This document shows, piece after piece, positions 10,693 through 22,000 of a stretch of 64,000 nucleotides of DNA (positions are counted from its first letter, which is position 1; every line of letters begins with the position of its first letter). The notes under the pieces are model-generated. The model was not told the origin of the DNA and did not search any database. It saw only the letters and a list, made by a program, of their open reading frames with translations. The translations under genes and the position numbers were made by a program. The stretch is from NCBI GenBank assembly GCA_012845835.1, contig JABAKD010000026.1, positions 8,378,058-8,442,057 of the forward strand, given 5' to 3'. Origin of the DNA: Undaria pinnatifida (lineage: Eukaryota > Sar > Phaeophyceae > Laminariales > Alariaceae).

Positions 10693-11742
10693 GACTACGT
10701 CAAGTATTTGGAAAAATACGAGACAACTCCTTCCCCCCTCACGTTCGAAAGAAAAGGGGTGGGTGGCCGTGAGAAACTGCGGGAACAGCTGACAATGTGC
10801 CTGCCGCTCTCCGTGAAATCTACCCTTGATTACATCGAGCTATCTGGTCTGCTGGCGTCCTGCACTTTTGACAAAGCGTGACTCTCTTATTTTTGACGCT
10901 AAGCGAACTCTGCAGACTCTACCCGTGAAGCTGACTACTGCTGTGCGTATGACTGATACGGGTACCAGATAGCCAACACCTAACATATTCATGGACGCCA
11001 TACGGGACAGCAGTACCAGGTACTAGCATCTCCAGATGATTCCCGTTTTGACAAAACACATGAAGTCAGCATCTCACAACAAACCATGGGTTGCGCTTTT
11101 TGTGGTTTTATGTTTTTTGTTGTATCCTAGAATCGCCTCACAATCCCGGCCTTTTAGATTGTTTTTTCCCATATACTATACGTACGCTGAAACAACAGCA
11201 GTGTACCGTTACGTGCTTGTTGACGCCGGGCTAATGAGTGTTGAGTGTTCCCGTACGAACCCGTTATGATAATCAAAAAATATTATCAACACCACTTGCT
11301 ATGTATCATATATACACGCGCGATGGGAGTGTCACACACAGCTTGCATAGATGAGTTTCGACAAAATGTTCGATCACACAGCTGGAGTGTATTTTAATAT
11401 ACACCTGGCATATTAATTTATAGAGTACTGTACTGGGTTTGAAACGAATCTCGAAGATTTCTCATCCTATCGTCGCCACTCTCACCAAATTGATCCAAAC
11501 ATAGCAAGGCCACTGTAATTGGTATTTGGGGAATCGCATATACGAGTACTTCGGCGGCTAGAATCGCCTTACAAAGTGTGCATCGAGCAACGTACCAAGT
11601 GTAAAATAGGCACACATTCCTTAATTTTTTTGGGTGGTGTTTAGAAAACACCAGTTGGATTACCGGTCACGACGACGAGACGAGACCAAGATTGTATCAC
11701 ACGTTCGTAGCTCACTGAGATGAGATGAGATCCGAAGATGGC
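10693..11742. other. Intergenic stretch downstream of histone H1
   Basis: No gene is supported. It contains the last unit of the 26-bp repeat, a TACCAGGTA word at 11014, and an inverted copy of the AGCTGTGAGATCGA dispersed repeat at 11318-11395. Confidence 0.5.
11318..11395 (-). repeat. Dispersed repeat family A, inverted partial copy
   Basis: Its reverse complement matches 12637-12720 closely (shared ACACTCCAGCTGTG, TTTTGTCGAAACTCATCT, TGCAAGCTGTGTGTGACACT). The two copies face each other around histone H1 exon 3. Confidence 0.75.
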
Positions 11743-14700
11743 TTAGTCTTTCTTGGGGGTGGCGGCCTTCTTAGCAGCAGGCTTTTTCTTGGGAGCAGCC
11801 TTCTTCTTGGGGGTGGTGGCCTTCTTAGCGGCGGGCTTCTTGGTCACGGTCTTCTTCTTAGCTGCCTTCTTTGGGGTAGAGGACTTCTTAGCAGCAGGCT
11901 TCTTGGGGGTGGAGGCTTTCTTGGCGGCGGGCTTCTTCTTGACGACCTTCTTCACCACCTTCTTGGCGGGCTTCTTTTTCTTTACGACCTTTTTCACCAC
12001 CTTTTTGACCACCTTCTTTTTCGGGGGGGGCTTCTTCGCCTCGGCGCTGAGCTTGTACGAGCTCTTCACCTGTCAATAAATTTCAAGTTTCAATGTAAAG
12101 AATTCAGCTTGTGCTCTATTAGCAGCTACCAGGTATTGGGTACGCAGATGTAATAATTCACCATGACAGAACTACAGTACGTTGACGGTTGCTCAGGAGT
12201 CCGAAGTACCACACAGCGCTTCGGCTAGTCCATATCTCGACCACACGTACTAAAAGAGCGGTTTCCGTCAGCTGACCAGGAACGTGACTCATCGTTCGCG
12301 AAGCCGAGTCAGCGCGGTGCGAAATTGTTGTCAGAGTTCAACAAAATTGTTCATCGATGCATATCTGGTACAAACCTGAACCTGGTAATAACAAGACATA
12401 AAAATAAAGTCATCAGCTGCGTGCACTTCCAATATCTCCCAAGGTCTGCCCGATTACAATGGACAAATATTAATAGTAGTACAGTAGTAGGTCATACCGT
12501 AGATTTGAATGCAAACCCATCGGTAATACGAGTACCGGAAAATGAGCAATCGTGAGAACCGCAAAAAAAAAAGCTGTTGCGGGTGGATCGATATCATCCA
12601 CTTTGTGCGAATACAGTACACATATTAAAAAAATAAAAATACACTCCAGCTGTGAGATCGAATGTTTTGTCGAAACTCATCTTTGCAAGCTGTGTGTGAC
12701 ACTCCGATCGCGCGTATTACGGGTTGTGTGTCCTCATTAAGGATGTAGGTCGGCGACTCCCCTTGCAACTACAGTGTAGCTATCACGGTCAACAGGGTGA
12801 TGTTAGGCAGTCTGTGCGCGGAAACTATAAAACCCGTTTATGAGGGGGACAAAATCTGACAGCTGTGGAAGGAAATGCATCAGTTTATCAAGTGAATCCT
12901 GTAAGTCAAATGTCCGGCGAGGGGAGGGCGGAGTTTTCAAGGACGTGGGGGGCTGATTTTGATCAAAAGGGGGGCGGGAGGGGGAGGGGGGGAGGGGGTG
13001 GAAGGGGACGGGTGGGGCAGGTCACTTTGTGCGTGGAAACTATTAATGTTTCTTGTGGGGGAGGGGGGGGAAATGTGGCGGGGGGGGGGCGGGGGCGAGG
13101 GCTTTAGGTCGCATAGATGAAAGGGTTTGATATATATGAGGTTTCCAGCTAATGTACAGAAGCGTTTCTAGGGTTGTTGCCAAACCTTCAAGGACTGCAT
13201 TTGTTTCGATAATCTTCTAGGGATTTTCGAACCCTTCGCAAAGCGGAATCGTTAACACCCATCCCCGACTGTTTTTGTAGCTTCCGCGCATTCTTGTGAC
13301 CACGCACAATTTTACGATACACGACAACAGATAGTACGAGCAATCCCAGAATTAATGATAAGACGCCACGACATGGTATCCAAAACACAAATTGGTCGTA
13401 TATTCCGGCACAGCAGCAGTAGCGCGGCGATGACAATCTCATCATTCATGATCGGGCACACTAATAATACTAATAGTTCAGCTTCGTCATCTTTGGTCTT
13501 GGGTGTTTTTACTTCGAGTCGAGCATCGGCCGAACACACAACTGGCGTGTACTACAGAGCTACAGAGTAGCAGTCTGCTGGGTTTACAGTATATATGTAC
13601 CAGGTGCGTACTGCTTCTACCGTCAATCTCACTAGAGGTTCCACACCCAGCTACCTTCTGGACAAGCCGTGGTCACTTCCCTCCGGCACATGCCTTCACT
13701 TTTATCGCGCATAGGGTTCAGCATCCCCCCACTTCTCAGCGTTTTCAATGCTCGTCGACTTGCATCAAGTTTCGCCAGCTTACGCTCTCGCGCTTTCGGC
13801 CTGTCGAATTCTTACCTGGTAGTCCCTTACGAGATTCGAACCTACGACCTCGACCTCAATAGTTACGCGGGTTCTTACCTTTTTTTTTTTTCTTTCTTTT
13901 CATCCTCCGGCGGATGGGGAAAAATAAAGCTTTAGCTCACCACACTTCCACGTATTTTCATACGCGTTGTGTGTCGATTTAACTCAGTTGCTTTCGCAAC
14001 CCAACGCTAGCTGGCGCACCCTTCGGGTCCCATTGCAGGTATAGCGTAAGCTGTACCTATCAGTGGTCTTCGTTACAACCCCGGCAGCGCAAGCTGCCGT
14101 GGTATACGGGTGCGTGTGTATGTCGACCCGGCCTGTCCCCTGAGGGTTCTTTGCGGGTTCTTACTATTGGACCACTGGGACCGCCGGCATACTGCAGAAC
14201 GCTGTACGGCATAACGAGATGAGCAGGTGTGCACAGACTCTTCCTACACGTTGTACGAGATACTGCTGCTGTACAGCAACACGAGATGAAGGTTGCGGGC
14301 TGAGCCTCCGAATAGTGAAGAGAGGAAAAAAAACGTTACTGGTTTATGATACGAACGAACTCCAACAGGCCGACGAAAAAGGGTGGTGGCCACGTGGCCC
14401 GGAACAAGAAAGCAGCTGCCAAAAAGGATACCTGTGGTAGAAGTACTGCTGTAAAAATAGTGACAGACCACCCTTGACCGTCAAAATGAGAGGGTATGCA
14501 GCAGGACGAAACCGCAACCAGATGGGTACCTCAATCGGCAGAAACACAAGAGAGGTAAGCTATCTGCATGGCGACACAGGGTTCTTTGCTTTGCTTTACC
14601 TTGATGAACTTGCCCGCCTCGGTTCCCTTCTTGAGGGCGCTGCGCATCTGATGCGGGGTGAAGTTAAGGGTGGGGTGGCTGGAAGTGATGTGCTTCTTGA

Positions 14701-15002
14701 TCGCCTGGATGCTGGAGCCGTTGCGCTCCTTCAGGGCCTTGATGGCCTCGAACACCATCTGCCATGGTTCAGAGATGAGACATGGGGGTAGGGCACAGCA
14801 CGGCGAATATCTGCTTCATGCCTTGCGACGACTACCCGGAAACAAACGAGAAACCGAGCGCACGTTGAGAACAACTTTACTCGTACTCGGGCATACCCTC
14901 TGGTACACGTTTGAATGCAAAATAAACGAAAAAACTTGCACAAAACACAACGACACCCGGCATTTTAACATCCAAAATACGCACATCATTGTAGGTCGGC
15001 AT
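11743..15002 (-). CDS. Histone H1 (linker histone), three exons
   Basis: Exons on the minus strand are 15002-14985 (MPTYND), 14758-14600 and 12069-11743, joined at phase-0 junctions GAT|GTGCGT ... CAG|ATGGTG and AAG|GTAAAG ... CAG|GTGAAG. The product is 167 residues. Residues 1 to about 70 form the winged-helix H15 globular domain (MVFEAIKALKERNGSS, IQAIKKHI, ALKKGTEAGKFIKVKSSYKL), which binds the nucleosome dyad. The remainder is a Lys/Ala/Pro tail with KKVVKK repeats and TPKK motifs, typical of H1 tails and of S-phase kinase target sites. The N-terminal tail before the globular domain is almost absent. Exon 1 is only six codons; it was chosen because it supplies the missing first helix residues in phase. 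The second intron (14599-12070) is 2,530 bases long and full of repeats, unusual for a histone. The gene is divergent from H3. Confidence 0.9.
12637..12880 (+). repeat. Dispersed repeat family A, long copy in H1 intron 2
   Basis: About 240 bp similar to 45605-45855, sharing CAGCTGTGAGATCGA, GCAAGCTG, TCGATCGCGCGT-like and GAGGGGGACAAAA words in the same order. Shorter relatives are at 46664-46750, 17040-17085 and, inverted, 11318-11395 and 31561-31640. No coding potential is seen; it is probably a miniature transposon or SINE-like family. Confidence 0.75.
12925..13105 (+). other. G-run cluster in H1 intron 2
   Basis: There are many G runs of 3 to 12 on the plus strand with short spacers, so G-quadruplex formation is possible in DNA. 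The H1 transcript carries the C-rich strand. Confidence 0.6.
13625..13962 (-). repeat. tRNA-derived SINE-like repeat in H1 intron 2
   Basis: Read on the minus strand it has a segment ending CATCCGCCGGAGGATG with an A-rich run, then a B-box-like GGTTCGAATCTC (13834-13845), then a body with AAGTCGACGAGC and CGCGATAAAAGTGAAGG. The body recurs at 57861-57945 and, more diverged, at 18035-18135. The CATCCTCC(A/G)(G/A)CGGATG module with AAAAATAAAGCTTTAGCTC recurs at 49303-49380. Confidence 0.55.
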
Positions 15003-15799
<797 letters not shown>

Positions 15800-15839
15800 G
15801 TATGCTCTCTGCATCCTTTGCCTCGTGGATCTGATCGCA

Positions 15840-15895
15840 GGAGACCACTGTCGTCTCCCGGTCTTCGAAAAACAACCTGGTGTTTACTCAACACC
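15840..15895 (+). promoter_or_regulatory. Two hairpins in the H3 3' flank, candidate histone 3'-end signals
   Basis: Hairpin 1: GGAGAC (15840-15845), 7-nt loop, GTCTCC (15853-15858). Hairpin 2: TGGTGTT (15878-15884), loop TACTC, AACACCA (15890-15896), followed by CCCT. The second lies about 80 bases after the stop and is followed by ACCCT, similar in place and flank to the metazoan histone stem-loop with its ACCCA tail. The stem sequence and 5-nt loop are not canonical, so a role in mRNA 3' processing is a guess. Confidence 0.45.
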
Positions 15896-15899
15896 ACCC

Positions 15900-18800
15900 T
15901 TTCTCATGAAGAAACACGTTATTTTTATGCCGTTGTTGCCAGGTGGACTTGGTTATTCTGACATTTGAAAGGTCGTATCAAACGATCGACCTTGCTTGGT
16001 GCCTCGAGCGCTGTGTCAGCAGCACACAACTGTACTTGTAAACTGTACTTGTTCGTTCTCGCGTCGTAACCCTGCAGTCGACGAAGCTAAGCGGCTCCGT
16101 TGCTCCTGCACAGAGGCCTTAGCCCGCTTTTCGTACTCCGCGCACATGGTGTAGAATGCTGGTCTTCAGTGCCTCGCACTACTTACGATGCTGGATACAA
16201 TCACAGCAGTTTTCTTTTTTTTCCGGTGTTGCTTTAGAATTTTGTTTTTTTCAAAGTTTCGAACTTCGTGTTGACTTCTGTACGCTCGGGTAAGAAGGTC
16301 GTTTGCTATTAATAGCTTGAAATGTAAGGCATCTGAAGTTCGCACTATATTTCGGTCAGGGTACCTGATACCCTCTGGTACGTTCTTTTTTATCGGCTGC
16401 AAGTGGACCAGGGAGCAGTCACGTACGAGTAGCTCCAACTGATCCGCCCTTTCCTAGCTCGGTAGACCTCCCTGACTGCTCATCTTGGTGTAGTTTGTAA
16501 CTTGTTCGAAGGTTGGCGTGCCATGCATACATGAACTTGAACGGCGGAAATTCTCTCCCCTCGCGAATAATGCCGCTCGCAATTCAAGTCAAAGCAATAT
16601 GGGGTGGATTTTTGGTATCATAAAACTTAAACCTCCTTCACCAGTGGAAGAGGGTGACATAGCCAGTTTTATTTTGAACGGTCCCGGGCTGAGCTGTCTC
16701 TGAGAGCAAAACTCGTTTCGACCAATGACAGGCGTACAATTTCAGATTTTAGGCTTCTTCCAAAACCAAACGAGGGCGAAAAAAGAAACGATTGCGCCGC
16801 ATTTTGCACGACCCAGTTGGAGGTATAGGGCCCTGCACCAAGGCATGCTTTATAAGTAGAATTTTGCGCGCTAAAAATTGAAGATCTGACCTGAAAAAAT
16901 ACCTATTAATAGCAGAACATAACAAAAAACTTGATTCTGCACTAAATTTTTACGCACAAAGTTCAAATGTACATGCCGTTTTTGAGAGATAAACCCCGAC
17001 ATTCTATGAAAATATTTCAAGGACGTCAGCCGTGAGTTCGACGGATTTTGGGTCAATACTCATCTTTGCAAGCTGCGTTGTTGGTACTTGTAAGTTCTAT
17101 ATCTACACTAGATGTGGGTGAGTTATTTCATAATGGGAGGGGTCATATTGTTACTTTGCATGCGTGTTCTATGTTATATGCCCATCCCTAGGCCTGACCT
17201 CCTGGGGTTTTGTTTTTTGGTTTTTTCGTCGAAAAATTTGATCTAGTAAGAAGGTGGTTCAAGTTTTCGAAAAAAAAAAAACTTGAGAAAAATCGGACAA
17301 ATGAAGTATAATAAATTTATAAAATGAAAAAAAAATGACAGGTGAGATTTTCGCAACGGCACATAGAAGACGTATTTCGCATCTGAATCGAAACAACGGC
17401 GTGTAAATTTGCCAAGGAATAAATTTCACTCGTTTTAAGTTGAACCAGCCTGTAGCGCTGTTTTTTTCATATTTTCTTAAGTTTTGATTAACGAAATCTT
17501 TCCTTGACAGGAGGAGTGGTGGTACCTGTACCTATCCACCCTGCGGGATCCGGGCAAGGACACGCGACGAAAACAAATAAAGAAAAAATGACAATTTCGT
17601 AGGGTTACCACTCTCACTGTTGGTCAGTACTCATGACATCCAAATTTGCCAACTCGCGCGTCCGAACTTTCGGAGACACAACAAGAAGACTCAGAAAAAA
17701 ATAACGACGCGCCTAATAATAGCGAAGAAAAAAACACCAGCCGGGATCGGAAACCCAACTACTCAGCGCAAAAACGTCAGCAGGGTAACAGACAGCAGCA
17801 GCAGTCTAGCGTTGCACTACGGTTAATAATCGTGTTTTGAAACAAAAAATGCCAGAGTGACGGAAACTACCAACTACCACATACATGTAACAATGATGGT
17901 AGCTGCACCAGGTAGGTTTATTCCAGCTGGCTTATTCAAGGGCGAACCACGCGTTTTATTTTTCATGGTCACTATTCACTTTTCAGTTCAACCCGTGGGA
18001 AGGTTTGAGGTTTTACCCTCAGCGGCCTTCCTTTCAACTCATCAAATTTATCGCGCACACGGTTCATTCAGCTTTCGCACTGCTCGTCGAGCTTCATCGA
18101 AGTACGCTGAGTCACGCTGGCGCGCTTTCAGCGTCAAAGAAAAAGGCGCAGAAAGCGCATACACACGTGTACATTTGTTTTCTAACCCGGCGGGGATCAA
18201 AGCCAGCCCTCATGCCCTGCAGGGGTGACACGAATCTTACATATATCATATTAAGCTACTTCTAACAACAAAATTTTGTTTGTTGCTATGAATAGCAGCT
18301 GTACAGCGTAATTATATGCGTATACTGTTGTTGCCGTGACAACACAATGCCTTCGTGGGGACCGCACCTATCTGGCGTCATCGTCTACCTTTCCTTTGCT
18401 CCTATACACTCCAACTGCCCACACATACACATGTGGTGCGATTTGCCGGCCGACACAGATGCTAAAAATCATAATTTACCTATGTTATAATACTATTAAT
18501 AGATACTTCGTCTAGATTAAACACCAGTGTATGTCGTACAAATAATTCATTGGCCGAAACGCGTGACAAAAAAGTCAGTCAAAAACCTACATGATGAAGC
18601 GCTGCTACTCTATCTACAGAATATTTGCCACATGTGCTACAGTGCAGCAGCATCTACAGCATGCTGCAACAGATACAGAGCTACGAGTATCAAAAGCAGA
18701 GGGCACTTAAAACTACTGTAGTTTTGCACTACAAATTAACAACCACATGATACTAACATCATTACAGCTTCGAATGCCTAAAAAAACACGTACTATTAAT

Positions 18801-19027
18801 ATTAATCAGGAAAGCATGACTTCTATCACAAGCAACACAAACCGAAAAAAGCAGATCAGACGACCATTATTCCTATCGGCAGCAAAACATCTTCTCGGCA
18901 TCGAGCATGAAGACTGACAAAACAACTACCCGTACAACAAAGCGTTCCGACAAAAAAAACTGCACAGTGAGCGTGGCACCATGGTTTCGACAACAATGCA
19001 CACACCGACCGTGGCGGCCGACAACCA
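15900..19027. other. Gene-poor stretch between H3 and the PDZ/coiled-coil gene
   Basis: No coding region is supported. AT-rich DNA includes TATTAATA words at 16307, 16904, 18494 and 18794, a short family A repeat fragment at about 17040-17085, and a SINE-like body fragment at about 18035-18135 (minus). Confidence 0.5.
18035..18135 (-). repeat. SINE-like body fragment
   Basis: On the minus strand it shares AGCTCGACGAGC, GCTGAA and GCGCGATAAA words in order with the SINE-like copies at 13680-13800 and 57861-57945. It is more diverged than those. Confidence 0.4.
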
Positions 19028-22000
19028 TCACGCGCGCGTGGCCCAGCCCGAAACCACCGTCCCGCCAGATCCATCACCTTGCAGGGGAGGAGCGTACTGA
19101 GCGCACTCCTTCAGAACACAAGCTCGCGCATCATCAAGGCCATAAGTATGGCCACCATCATCACCACCACCATCGTGATCATCATCAAGCTTTGCTTTCT
19201 CGTTAGTGCTACGCTGAGACCACGGGGTCCCACCCGCACCCGACCCGGCGGCCCAAGACGTCGCGGGACTTGGGGTGCGCGCTGAGGCACGGTCGCTGTC
19301 GCTCACCCCCTGGCAATGCTCCCACCTTGCGCTCGACCGTCCGCGCCCAAAAGGTTGCGGCGGGAACAGCAGGCGCTGCGCGGGGACGTCACCCTCCCTG
19401 GCCTTGCCAAAGTTATGTACGGGCAACCTATCCCCCCCTCTAACCAGGCTTCGCCGGAGTGTTTCGTTATGCCCTTCCAACCTATCCACCTCGTTCCGGA
19501 TCTGCCGCAGGTGTTCCTCTTGAGCAGGGGTCAAAAAAGCCCTCGCCACACCCTGCCTTCCTTCGCTCTCCCTCTCTTTCCCCCGAACAGCCACCGCTGA
19601 AGCCCATCCGCTCTCCCCCGCCACACCGGCCGCTGAGCCCCATTCAGCCTGTTGGTGTTGCTGCTGCCTGCATTCTTCTAAGGCCGATAATGCGTCTTCC
19701 AGACGCCTTTCGGCGTCTGCCCTAGCCTTCGTCTGGGTCGCTTCCCTCCGCCGCGCCTCCCGGGCGCAGACCTCCTTTGCGCGCGCCGCAAACGTAGCTC
19801 GTCGCAAACCATCCCCTCGCCTGCGGCACGCACTAGCTAGCGCCTCCGCTCCCGTGACAAGCTTGTCCAAACACGGATCCGATGTGGGGTTCCACGGTAA
19901 CAGTGACGGGGCCAGCGCAGGAGGAGCACCATCTCCGGAAAGATCGTCGTTGGCCCTGCACTCGTCTTGCAGGCAGCGGGAAATGGTGCGCCACGCTTGC
20001 TCTGCCCCAGCCAAGGCCCTCCGAAGGGCTTCCTCCGCAGCTTGGGCGCGCTTGTCCATATCACGGGCCTCCTCACGCATAAAACGCCCTCCTGCTCCTC
20101 CTTCTCCTCCGTTCTTCTCCGAGTCGGCTTGAGACAAACGAAGGGAACGCTGATCGGCAGCCGCGGTAGCGGCAGCAGCAGTAGCAGCAGCCGCAGTAGC
20201 GGCGGTGGCGGTAGCGGTGGCCTTGGCAGCAGCAGCGACAGCCCTCTCCTCCGCAGTTTTCGCGTCCTGCAACGCCGCACAAAGGCGATCCAGCTCCAGC
20301 TTCCCCTCGGATGCCTTTCCGCGCAGCACCAAAAGCTCCTCTCGCAATTCAGCAGCGACGGAACCCGAGCGTCGCGCCGCATTCGCCGCGGCCAGTGCGC
20401 CACGCAGCGCACCACCGCCGCCACCACCAAGCCCAGCTCCTTTGGCACCATCCGCATGAACAAAATCAGCCGTAGCGTGGATAACAGCTTCTAGCTCCGC
20501 TTCCCGCGCTGCAAGGGAGCACCGCAAGGCCTCAAGCTGCCCCGTGCGTGCCGCGACATCCTCCGCCCGGTCCGAGCTTAGCCTCGCCGCCCGCCCCGAG
20601 CCTTCCACCAGCTCGTCGCGCGCCGCGGTCACAGCTCTCAGGGAGGCCGTCAGAGCATCCACTCGCTCTTGCCACTCCGCCTCCGCCACCTTGACCGCTG
20701 CCGCTACCCGACTTCTGCCGTCCGACAGCAGCTGCAAGCGCTGCTCTTCAGCCGCGGTCGCCGCGCGCTGCTTCACGAACTGCAGCTCCGCTCGAACAGA
20801 CTGCAGCTCTGCGCTGCGCGTGCTGGCCCTCCTTCGCTCCGCGGATGCCTCAGCTGAGGCAACTCCTGCTTCGCTCTGGGACGCCGCAAGGTCCCTTTCC
20901 GCGTCGCGACAACGCTTCTTGAGATTGTTGGCTTCCTCGCGGACATCTCGCAGCTGCGTTTCGCGCTCTTCGATCCGGCGCTTGAAGGTTTGCAGTTCCC
21001 AGTGAAGGTCGTCGATCTGTCGCCGTGAGCGTTGCTGCTCGACTTGCGCCTGAAGAGGTTCGGCCTGGGCGGATGTACAATGCGAAAAGTACACGCAGTC
21101 GGAGGGGGCTTGGTTTATATGCCACAGCCGCGGATATATGCGGTTGTTGAATCAGTGTTGATATGCGATGGATGAATAAGCTCCCAACAGCCACACTAGT
21201 CTGTGAGCTAGGCACTGCAACGCACTCTGTGACATTACGTATGTAACCGTAACTTATTGTTGGGCTATTCGGTGAAACTTTATCTCGAACACGGAACAGC
21301 GGTGCTTGGGGCGGGACGAGGGGATCCAAGCGTGGTTCAAAGCGCTACACCGACCACCCGCATGTAGTCAATCGTTCCGGGAATGTGGTGCGACTGAAAT
21401 GACCTGGGACATCTGCTCTAGTTTATTCGATAGAAAACAACAAAAAAGTCTGCCACACATAACGCCCTCGTCAACACTGTGCCTAATGCCGCGACATGCA
21501 CATAGGGGCAGCTGAACACCACAGTATGTGGCAGCACCATAAAGGTATGTCTTTGATGCCCATGACGAACGCGTGCTACTATATGGGTAACACGTTTTGG
21601 CCAAAGTATTTACATCTGAGTGATGGTATGATACCCGTCAGCCATCAACTAGTCACCCATTGCCCTTGGAAGTTTTTTTCGTGCTTTACCAGGCACTATA
21701 TTCTTGTTCAGTCTCCAAGTATCTAGGCCACATAAATTCTGCGTCGGGGTAAGAATACATATTTTCCTTGACATATCGTTTTGGGGTGAGGTTGTCACTA
21801 TTATTCCTATTAATATCATTGTTGCCCTCCGACAATGTAGCGTAGATGCCGTTCCGATGTAAATCGAATATCCTTCCGCAAGGCGGTAGATTGTAGAGCT
21901 CCTCGCGGTCCTCAAGCCAGAGACAAGTCAGGTGCACCTGTACCGTTAGTAGTATTGGTATAGCCTATTAATGGCATACGCTCACGCTCAATCTTGGCAG

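Noticed and set aside
11753..12079. Plus-strand 108-codon hydrophobic frame opposite histone H1 exon 3
   Set aside because: It is the antisense shadow of the Lys/Ala-rich H1 tail.
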